Positions 1 through 12,000 of a stretch of 64,000 bases of DNA are shown here, piece after piece. Both the position numbers and the translations under genes were made by a program. Position 1 is the stretch's first letter, and each line of letters opens with the position of its first letter. The stretch spans positions 186,001-250,000 of the forward strand of contig NW_025944066.1 of assembly GCF_000764305.2 (NCBI RefSeq), in the 5' to 3' direction. The DNA comes from Hyalella azteca. Taxonomy: Eukaryota; Arthropoda; Malacostraca; Amphipoda; Hyalellidae. Below the pieces are notes generated by a model. The model made no database searches. It was given only the letters and a program-made list of their open reading frames with translations, and was not told the DNA's origin.

Positions 1-3000
1 TGATGTCATCTTCATAAATATCTGATCTATGGATATCCTGGTCATAAATCTCGGTGACGATGTTGCTCAAAACATTGTTGTTCTCAATGTTTGAATCCTC
101 AACACTATTTGATGGGGTGATAATTTCTGGCTGGCTTTCGGTCCGCGTAGTTGTATGGTCAGCGGTAAGACTGGTGGTGTTGTTGTTCGTGGTGTCACTG
201 TCAAGTGCAGCAGTGGAGATGTTGTCATTCACTAACACTGAGTCGACGTTGTCATTCACTACCGCAGGGTCAAGGTCCACGTCTGGATCAACAACTGATT
301 CAGTCTGAATGTCGCCTTCAGGCAAATATTCAGGAGAACCGGAGCTTATTTCTCCGTTGTGCAGCGCGCGCTCGGGTTTGTCGTCGCTTTCGCCTCCTCC
401 GTCGATGTTATTCTAGAAAAATAAAAATGTTTCACATGAACAGAGGACAAATTATTCTGATTATTTAAGACAAATTGTTTAATAGAAAAAATGAACGAAG
501 TTCTCCTCAAATGCCAAGCATAAATCACATTCTTTTAACTATAAAATTAATACAATCGTTAATGACCACATGCTTGCGTACAAGATAAACATAATTGAAG
601 GCAATATAGAAGACCGAATGGTAAATAAGTCAAATAAAACTAAACACAAAATACTCCTTGATACAGAATTAAATGAAATCAAGAATTATATTCATTCATA
701 GGTCATAATAGGAATTAAATTAAGTGATCTTATAAATGTTCTTTAAGAAGCAGCACGCGCTACCAATTGTAGGTGTCACGACAATCATCAAATTAATTAA
801 AAATATTAAATTAAGTGAGCTAGCGTTACCAGGAGTACATGAATTCGTGAATTTCAATGCCAATAGAATAACTCAATTGACTAATATTATAAAATTGAGT
901 TAACAAACGGTACACGAATTCGTGAATTTATGTGCCAACACGAGAATAAAACAAAATTATATTATAATATGAAGAGAACAAGCTGTACCTGAGGGTTGTA
1001 GAGGTCAGGAGGAGCGTAATATTGGCGCTCCCAGCCCGAGATGGTGGAGATGGGCCGCTGCTGTCTGATGGCGGGGTCAGTGATGTTGTCGGAGCGATGA
1101 CGCTCGTATTGCTCATACATCTNGCGTAATATTGGCGCTCCCAGCCCGAGATGGTGGAGATGGGCCGCTGCTGTCTGATGGCGGGGTCAGTGATGTTGTC
1201 GGAGCGATGACGCTCGTACTGCTCATACATCTGAGCAAATTGCAGCTTGAACTCTTCATATGATACCTGCCAATATCAACACCAAACGTTACAAACTTTT
1301 CAACATTAGCAATGTTTTCCAATAGGCAACATGAGTGTGAAAACGATGGTATTTGGTCACACCATGAACCATATTCTGACTTAATTAATTATTGGCATTA
1401 GATATACATGTAGAATTAGCAGTAAATGTTGAAAGAAATTACGTGCCTTAGAGTGTACGATGGCGAGCGTGTCGACCCAGACCCGCCATCCGCCATACTC
1501 ATGCTTGATGGCGTGGTGCAGCAGCATGCGGAACAACGAGTACACCATGTCGCTGATCTTCTGCTCCTCGCTGCAACGAGGGTGGATGTAAGCCAGCGCT
1601 ATCAGCCACTCCTGTCAACACAAACACGTTAAATATTATAATAAGTTTTGAATTAAATGATTACATGTATAATTAACGTGTTAGTGGACGAATGCCAGCA
1701 TCGCTATCAGCCACTCCTGTGAACACGAAACACGTTGAATATTTTAATAAGTTATGTATTAAATGATTACGTGTATAATTAACGTGTTAGTGGACGAATG
1801 CCAGCGCTATCAGCAAAAAAAGCAAAACACGTTCAGTTTTCTAATAAGTTATGAATTAGCCATTTACATGTGTAATTAACGCGTGAATGGACGAAAGACA
1901 GCGCCAAACAAAACAGCTACATCCCCGCATCTGTGCTAATGTCAACTAAGAGTACAACGTGATCTATTGAGTATTTACCTGTGTAAATCAAGCAGGTTTC
2001 ACGATATTGATCATTATCTGATGAAATGTGAAATGCGCACCGCCATACTCATGCTTGATGGCGTGGTGCAGCAGCATGCGGAACAACGAGTACACCATGT
2101 CGCTGATCTTCTGCTCCTCGCTGCAACGAGGGTGGATGTAAGCCAGCGCAATCAGCCACTCCTGCGAACATAAAACACGGTGAATAATTAGTTATGAGTT
2201 AAATAATTACATGTGTAAATAACGTGTTAGAAGACAAAAGCCAGCGCATTCGCCACTCCTGTCAACACAAAACACGTTCAGTACTTTAATAACTTATGAA
2301 TTAAATGATTACATGTATAATTAACGCGTTAGTGGACGGAAGCCAGCGCTATCAGCCACTCCTGTCAACACGGAACACGTTGAATATTTTAATACGTTAT
2401 GAATTAAATAATTAGAAGTGTAAATAACGCGTAAGTGGACGGAAGTCAGTGCTATCAGCCACTTCTTTGAACACTGAACACGTTGAGTTTTGTAATAAGT
2501 TATGAGTTGAATAATTACATGTGTAAATAACAAGTGAGTGGACGGAAGCCAGCGACACACACACAGCCACATTCCCGCATCTGTGTTAACTAAGAGTACA
2601 ACGTGATCTATTGAGTATTTACCTGTGTAAATCAAGCAGGTTTCACGATATTGATCATTATCTGATGAAATGTGAAATGCGCGCGATACATTGACGTAAA
2701 TACGTAGTTTAGGTAACAAAATTAAAATACAAATATGAAAATATGCCAACAAATACAAACTGCAAATACAAATACGATTCTCCTGTCTCTAAGTTTTATA
2801 ATAAGTTATCTTTTGAATTATTATATGTGTAAATTGATCATATTATGCGATATTGCATCATCAAATGATAATATGTGAACAGCGCACCATACATTGGATT
2901 AAAAGGTTCGCGAACAAAAATGACTGAGTTAACATTATCAACTCAAGGTGAATGATATTGAAGAAATTTAGGAAAATTTGAAGACCTACCAGACGCTTAT

Positions 3001-6000
3001 CTGTAGGACGGTGCGATGAAAGAAAATAAGGATGAAGGAGAAAGGAAATTAAATAAGTTGAAGATAATTCAGATCTGCCTAACGCTCATCTGTAGGACAC
3101 TGCGATGAAAAAAGGTAAAGATGAAGGAGGAAGGGAGATAAATGAGTTAAATATAATTCGTACCTGCCAAACGCTCATCTGTAGGACGGTGCGCCTGTTG
3201 TCCCTGTTGTTGTTGCACAGGATGGTCATGTCTGAGAGGAAGAGTTTCTTCACTTCCAGCAGAGCGTCCGATGGTTTCGACTGCCGGATGAGCGTGGCAC
3301 AAACTTTCAGGATCACTGACCGGGCAAATTAAAAATTGTAATAATTTAAACAGAAGATTATTTGTACTTACATTAAAACATTTAAATTAATAGGCATTAG
3401 ATGATGATATATATAAAATATCTCCCAAAGCTGATATGCGACAATAAGGAGGAAAAAATTGTTTCTTTTCAACGTGAGTAACAACGAGAATCATATGCCA
3501 CTAATAAATAAATCTCAATATTTATGATTTAATAATAACAGGTATAGGTAGAAAAATTTATGCATAAAAATAATCTACAAGAACCAAGTTAAGCCTCACA
3601 TCTCAATAAAATCCAGTTCAATATTAATAAATTGTTATAGGGGTTGCAACTTACTGGGATTTTCAAGCCTGTAATGATTGAGCGCCTGTAGTCTGACAAG
3701 TTGGCTGCTGGACGCCAGGAGTTTGAAGACAGTGCGGGTGCCAACTTTGCTGTCGAACGCAGGTACCATCGATGCAGGCTGCTCCGACATCAGGGACATG
3801 AGCATCTGCAGCACGTCGTGCAGGTTCTCGTCCTGCACAAACAACATTTATTGGTCAGGACAAACCTGAGATTTTCTGTAATGCGTTAACGCAGCGCAAT
3901 CTGCATTACGCGTTTCATAATCTATTTGTGATCCAGTTTTACAAGATGTGCGGCTGATGATGTACTCCACGGTGAACCAATTCCTAAATGTTCAAGTGTG
4001 AGCCCAGCATCATCATGAGGTGCTAGGCAAGTTCTATGCCTATGATTACGTCAAGTCTTAGAAATTATCAGTGGGAAAGTTTTAAATCAATATCGTCACC
4101 ACCATAGGGGCATGAAGCACATCCCTCACTTCACTTAGGCAATTGTGGGTTGCCATGATGCAAAAGAGAATTCTCTCAATGATGCTAGAGAAAAATTTGG
4201 CATCGGAACCACGATAATATTTCAAATTCCACACATTTTATTACCGTTAGACCGCCGACCAAAGTATCGCCTCATAAACTAAGCACATGATTGTCAATGA
4301 GAATTATTCAAATTAGTATTAGTTGGATAGTTATCGTCTTGCGCGAGGACTTAATTTGAGTACAGTGGGGGTTACTTGACTCCGTGATATTGGTGGTTTG
4401 AATGTAATTAGATGCAGAAGTAAGCAAGAAGTACAGAGACCGCATGGTGATATTGGTTCTTTGAATGTAAATTAGATGCAGAAGTAAGTAAGAAGTACTG
4501 AGACTTCATGGTGATATTGGTGGTTTGAATGTAAATAAGATGCAGAAGTAAGTAAGAAGTACTGAGACTTCATGGTGATATTAGTGGTTTGCATGTAAAT
4601 TAGATGCAGAAGTAAGTAAGAAATACAATGACCTCATGGTGATATTGGTTCATTGAATGTAAATTAGATACAGCAGTAAGTAAGAAGTACAGAGACCTCA
4701 TGCATGGTGGAGAGGTAGTTGAGAATGGCCTGCAGTTCGTCATCCTTCACCCCGGAGCCGACCATGATGAGCTGCTTCAGGAACAGCAACATGTAGGCCC
4801 GCAGGCTGACAATGTCTTTTTCGCATGGCCGCGGTCCATCTGAAAAAATACATCATTTAATATAAGTAATAATCAGCATTTAGTCGACTCATTTTTAACT
4901 CTAATGAGGCTTAATTACTAGTATGAAATGATTTGTTTCGCTGTATGACAGTTATAATTGTTCATCTTAACCGATTCAACAGATAGAGTTGAATTGATTC
5001 AGAGTTAAGGCCATTAGGAAAATAAACGAGAGTGATCTGTGATACTATTTCTGATACTAGGATCTGATACTAAGATACTAAGATCAGAGAATGTTGCACA
5101 CTGTCGTACGGATGATCAAAATATACGAATAACATACTGACAATAAATGTAGGGAACAAACGTAATACTGATCTCAGTGGCTGGGAAGTACTGACCAAGT
5201 CCCTTAGGGTTGATGCCGCTTTTGTCACGCGGGTTGACCACCCAGTAGTAGTACTTGAGAGCGTGCATCGTCTGCAGCACCGTAGACACTCGTCGCACCG
5301 ACCCGTATATCTGCAGGGTAGAAGTTACAAGCTCGTATTATTGTCTGCGAATATTAAATGATTCATCTTATATCTGATAATAAAGTAATCGGAGCATTTG
5401 CATTGAAGACCGAGCATCCAGTAAAGCTGAGCGCGAAGTTACAAGCTCGTAAAGTTGTCTGATAATATTAAATGATTCATCTTTTATCTGATAATCAAGT
5501 AATAGGTACATTTGCATTGAAAACACACGATCAGTTTAATGTGAGTGCGCGCGTTATTGTCTGCTGAAAATAAGAGATGGATCTTTCAATTAATATTCTA
5601 ATTATCTCAAATTGTTGTTTTTAGAAATTCAATTCAGGATCTTTAATCTAACGATCAATTAAAGGCCGACGCTCCCGTAAATCTGGGAACGAGTTACATG
5701 CTTACATTGTCAACATGAATCCAACGATATATCTTTCAATAAGTAATCTGGTTGTCGGTCACTAAAAATCGAGGCTCAAGTTCTTATTTAGTTGGACAGC
5801 ACTTTTTTTAAATAAAAACACAGATTATCTGATACAGGGATTTTGTTTTGGTTTTTTCCGTACTAAGAATAGACGTCACACTGCCGTACTTGTCAATAAG
5901 CGAGATTTAGGGACAAAATTCCACACAACAAAACATAAAAAACATCAAAAGTCCACAACATACATATTGTGGACAAAGATTTTATTTTTGAAACATTTGC

Positions 6001-9000
6001 AGACTATTGAAATTGGTAAAATAGCATGGGGAATTATCAAATTTTAGAGCGTCAACGGGAGCGTTGCATACCTGAGTGTCGGACAGGAACTCGGTAGCGA
6101 GGTAAGTGTGCAGGCGAAGCTGCACGGCCACCGGAGAGTAGATCCACAGTGAAGGGTTGAACAAAATGTGATCCAGCATCTGAAAATCAAAGAGTTTTAA
6201 GTGACAAACATATACAAACATAATCATTGTCATATAGTATAAAGAATGTGTTCCAGCATTTAAAAACAGTTTTGAGCGACAAGCATAATATACAAACATA
6301 ATCATTGTCATCTAGTGTAAAGAATCAAAATAGCAGGAGAATTTATTGCTGACTGACACTATGGTACTGGTACAAATGACAGCACAAATATAAAAAAATA
6401 TAACTCAGTACTCACTGCAGTGAGTGACAGGGAGCTCATTTTCTCGTTGACGAAAACGTGAAGTCACGGACGGGCAGACAGAAATGGCGAGCATAATAGT
6501 GCATTTTTTTCCATAAATGAGAAAATGCGCTAAAAACTGCTACTTTTGTAATGGTAGAAATAGAATAAGTATAGTGAGGACAGGGAGGCAACGCACCTGT
6601 TTGAGCAGCAGGTCGGAGTTCGGCTTGGGGCTCGTGACGAGAAACTTCGTGAGCTTCAAGAATGCCGTCAAAACGTCCATGGTTATGTGGTGTCTGTAAG
6701 AGATTAAAAATAAAATGAAAAAATACAAATGTATGCAAAACGTTCGACTTCTTATTAAAAACCGGAAACGGTTTTTATTAATCAAAATGCTAAATTTTGC
6801 AGCATGTGATTTTGATAGAAAGTATCCAGTGAAATTAACCTGATATCAAGGCTACACAACATGATAATCGAGGGCATTATTTGGCAAAATTTACTCCACA
6901 AATTGGTAATTCATTTGTTTTCATGTCTGTTGTATGAATATATCTTAAATTTTAATGATTTCCAAGGTAAAATGTTGAAGTGCTCGAAATACATTTGATG
7001 TAATTAGAAAACAAGATAATTTTTATTACTTAAGAATAATAACAAGGATTGACGGAAGATAAAAATTAACTATATTTTAAGTGGAGAGCGCTTCAAGATG
7101 ATTCAATATGATACAAGATTATTACAGATGATACAAGATGATTCAAGATGATACATAATGCATGACCTCGATTGGGGAGTGAGAGGAGAGTACACAATTT
7201 TGACCGTTTTTACGTGTAGATAAAACACTAGACTCTAGCTCAAGGTATATAAAGCGCGCATTAACGTGAATAGAATCAGAATAGAGAGAAAACATTTTCA
7301 ATTGAGATTATCTACACATGTAACACGCGACTGATGCTCAAGACGTACCTGGAGGCCCTGTGCAGGAGGTGGGCGACCACCAGGAAGCCGCGGTTCTGCG
7401 CCATGTGTTGCTGTACCGTCGCCGACGCCTCTACCATCTCGCAGATGAACCCCACCAGCGTCGCGCTACACACATACATATACTAATTATTCTCATCCAA
7501 AATTTGATAAATAACTCTTACTAAAATTATCCCTAACAAAATTTCATGATAAGAGATAGATTTAATTATTATCATTGCAAAAGTTTATATCATTTCTTTA
7601 ATACAAAATATACAAATCGATGAGATTATTCTTTTCCAAAATATTAGAAGACTATAAATATGAGGACTAACTTGGACGAATCCGTGATAATCAGTCGCAA
7701 CTAAAATAAATATGAATACATTTTTATTCATTTCCATTCTACATTCGTGGGGTTGTCAAAGAATTGAAAAGATTACGACGAAGTTCGTGAAATATTACCG
7801 ATCGCTTCAGAAAAGTAAGACAGCGTGAAGCACCAGAAAAATACATCGAACTCATCTCTTACATTCGTGTCAATGTTGCGAAGGAAACAAAAGAAAATAA
7901 TACGTTCCAGGGACGGTCTACCCGTTCAGGGGCAAGATCAGCAGTACCAAGAACGATCAAAAATATGTAATTCGACGTAATGTTAATCAAAACATTAAAT
8001 TAGGAGCGAGGTAGGCAGTTTACCAGAGGGCGGGGTCTGGAGTAGGTGTGTTGCAATAATCTTGTCCAGCACTGGAGGCCTGGTCGTGGGGCATGTCCAG
8101 CTGCTGGAAGAGGGGGAACAGCACCTGGATGCCGCCTAGGCTGGACAATGTGCTGTGGATGCTGTGGGTCACTACGGCCTTTACGTCCTGTCAAAACAGT
8201 TACGTGTAAGATTTATGTTGTGCATATATATATAATGACAGGATTTTGTAAGAGAAATTACACATATGATATACAACCCTAATCAATTATTAAATAAACG
8301 GCGCAAGATAAAACGGATGAAAAAATAATATGGATGACAATAAAAATGAGCCGAACGATGACCAAACTCTTGATAATATACAGAAGTGAGTAATCAGTCT
8401 GGGATGAAGTTAAGGTATGATATCCAAAGAGCCCTTGCGCTACGGATACAGATATACCTCGCAATGTTTAAAACAAGAATAACAAAATTGACTTGGGTTT
8501 GATATCCTAGGAACTTTTCAACCAAAATCTGGCCATTTTCTCAATGACTAACATCTATGTCACAGCAGTAACCTCAGCAGTCTTGTTGCCGGCCTTCAGT
8601 AGAAAGCAATCTCTTCTATAACTGACACTATGATACTGATACAAATGACAGCACAAAATATAAAAAAACTGCTACTTCTGTAATAGTAGAAATAGAATAA
8701 GTAGTGAGGTGCGGGATAGGGAGGCAACACACCTGTTTGAGCAGCAAAATACTGAATCACAACTTTTTAGCGAGATCGAAACAGCTCAGTTATTATTACA
8801 TACAGTATGTGTAGAGTGGTGAGTTAAGCGCAGTATGTGTAGAGTGGCGAGTAAAGTGCAGTATGTGTAGAGTGGCGAGTAAAGTGCAGTATGTGTAGAG
8901 TGGCGACTTGTGTATCATAGAAGGTAGAGTTGTACGTGCCTGCAACATGAGCGCGTGCGGGCTGTGTTTGAAGTAGCTGGGGTTGCCTTTAGGCGACGAC

Positions 9001-12000
9001 TGCAGGCAGAGTTGCGAGTCCGTGGCCACGGGGTTGTACATGAACACGATGGCGCTCGCCAGTTTACCATCGTACAGCACCTGCCATTGTTGAGATAAAT
9101 ATTAATCAACAATGGAATTATTGAGAGACAATACGGACCTGCCAGTTTAGAGATAAATACTAAAGAGCAATTGAATGATTGAGAAGCAACACTTACCTAT
9201 CATTGTAAAATTAGTAAAAATCAGTAACCGAATTATTGCGATGCAATACTGGCAGTTTATGCCGTCTCCATCTAAAGTGGTAAAAACCCGAAAATAAATA
9301 CGACAAATTCAATACGCTTAGGGCTAAGCCGTTGAAACACAATTCGTGCACGGTATTTTTCAAACTATTACACGATGTTTTTCAAACGATGCAGCCAACT
9401 GGTCACTTCAATAACGTCGTAGCTACTCACGGGGACTAAACGATAGAAAGTATTTATATGACCGACTTGTAATACAATACATCTTACGAAATCAAATTTC
9501 ACGCATTTTGAAATGTTTTAGTGGTTTTCTTGAAATTTTGGACGAAATGTAGCATTGAGCATCCCTCAAGCAAAATTTCAATGCATACCAATGTAGCAAT
9601 CCCACATTTAATACTACAACAGCACAATAATTGATATTAAGGAATGCATATCCAGAAAAGCAATTCTGAATATGCATTCGATAAGATCCTGTCAGCAGCC
9701 CACGGCCCCAAGCGCTCGTCAGTATAAGGGGGTGTCAGCAACAGAGCAACTCGAAGAAAGTATACACGAGCCTTTCCCTCGATGGGACGACAGTTGGTAG
9801 CGAGACGCGCCAGATGCTGCCATGTCATGAAGCGCGGGAGAAAGGCGGTAGCCGCGGCGGTAACAGCCTCCTGCTAATGTTCCTTTAACGAGTCTGATTT
9901 TCGATTTACATTCACGACCAGCGAAGGAAAGTCTGATGACATTGTGGCACTTGATGCGGACTCACGAGAATACATTAGCGAGAGTAACGAACCTGAGACG
10001 AGTATCATTTATTTTAAATTTGCACTCATAACAAATGAAGGAAAGATTGATATGGAGCTCCTGGCTTCAGATGCAGGCTCATGAAATGCAGTTTAGATGT
10101 ATTCAACGAACACAATACGAAAATTGGAGCGTTCTCTTCCAAGTGTAAAGAATTAAAAAAATTAACTAATTAAAATAATCTCAAAATATATTTTTCATAT
10201 TTAATCGCTCCACAAATGGCGTTCACCAGTGAATGAAGAAAGAAAATTATACAAAACTTTCACCGCCACGCACGTAAATCATTTGTACTAGTAATACTTT
10301 ACAAGTCATTAATACCGAACATTGTATCCTGAGGTCAAAGCAATCACTTGCACGTCAAAAAAATACCACGCAGAAACGGAAAGCCGAATGAACACATAGA
10401 AGTCATCGCACTAACTGCATGTTATGCCTGGCTAAGCAAATATGATGGTGAGTAAATTGAAAACCAGCGGAGAGAAAATTAGATTTCAGTTCCTATTTGA
10501 GAAACTTTCCATTCAAGTTGTGCAAGATTGGAGCAAGAGAAGCACTTACCTTGAGAGCGGAAGTAATCTTCCATCAATGGCTTTACAAGAAGAGATTAAA
10601 AGTCACTCACCCTGCGTAGATTTTCTGGCAATTGCATGGCACTCTCGGTATCGAAGCGGAACTGACTCTGTAAAGGATACAAATGATTTGAGAATATACA
10701 TACGCTATTTATCTACTTTCTCCGCATGATGTTAAAATTTCATCAATTTAAATGACAAAGGTATGTGGAATTAAAGGCAAACAAAATTAGAAATTCAATG
10801 GCTGATATTTTGACATCACATGAAGGACCATTCATGCAGCACCAACCCACCAGGCAAATGACGCTGAAACAGCGTTTAACTAACGTTGATTCAAAGGAAC
10901 AACAACGTTTAATTCAAGTCTACTCAAGGTCAGATGCCTATTTGGAAGGCTTCAAAATGAAAGAGTTAGGCTTCGACATGAAAAATTTAGGCTTCAGCAT
11001 GGAAGAATTGGGCTTCAAAGAGAAAGAGCTATGGCTTCAAAATAAATGACTTAGGCTTCAAAATAAAAGAATTAAGCTACAAAATGAAATAAATATGCTT
11101 CAAAATGAACGAGTTAGGCTTCAAGATGCATGAGTTAGGCTTCAAAATGAAAGAGTTGGGCTTTGAAATGAGAGAATTAAGCTTCATGATGAAAGAGTTA
11201 GGCCTCAAATGGGAAAGTTGAGCTTCAAACAGTTACCTTGTAACCATTCAATGGCTGATATTTTGACATCACATGAAGGACCATTCATGCAGCACCAACC
11301 CACCAGGCAAATGACGCTGAATCAGCGTTCAATTAGCACAAACCGTTTAATTAACACATTTAATTAATTATTTTCCGCACAAAGAAATACACAGACCTCG
11401 GGATGAGATACAGTGGCCATGGATGTAAAGTGAGCGCGTCTACACTGTTCATATTGAGCAACCCTGCCGTTAGGAAAATAAAAGCAATCACGCTGAAGAA
11501 AAATTGAGATTGATGTCTGAGAATAAGCGGAAGCTGCTCAGCCTTATCGTTGGTCAAGAGAAGTCCATTAACGATGTATTGTTTTTGAGTGGCGTAAGAT
11601 CTGCTCGTTACACGGCGCAATAATTAAAGATATTTCTCATCCTTCCCGTGTAAATTTTTAAAAGGTTACAAGGAAAAAATTGAAAAAATTAATATGAACA
11701 ACAAATTTTTTGGTCAAATGCAGTCGATCAAATATGTTGACAAAACTTGGTAAATATACTCTGCAAAAGGGGCTTACGTTTTAATATATAATTTTAAAGT
11801 TGCCGATTCAATGAAATGTCCATTTTTCATAACACAGATGGATAATTTTTAATCAGTCCAGATCCAGTATAGGCAAACGTAAATACATTTGTTCTTATTT
11901 TTCTTTTTTTTTATATCACATGACGGACGATCAATGTAGCACCGACCCACCGGGCTGATGACGCTGAGACATCGTTCAACTAACGTTACTTCAACGGAAC

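Noticed and set aside
54..308. Plus-strand open frame over the left edge
   Set aside because: It is the antisense of a neurobeachin exon (1-412 minus) that has a proper acceptor and continues the frame.
7245..7275. TATA-like ggtatataaagcgcgc on the plus strand
   Set aside because: It lies inside a neurobeachin intron with no plus-strand exon after it.
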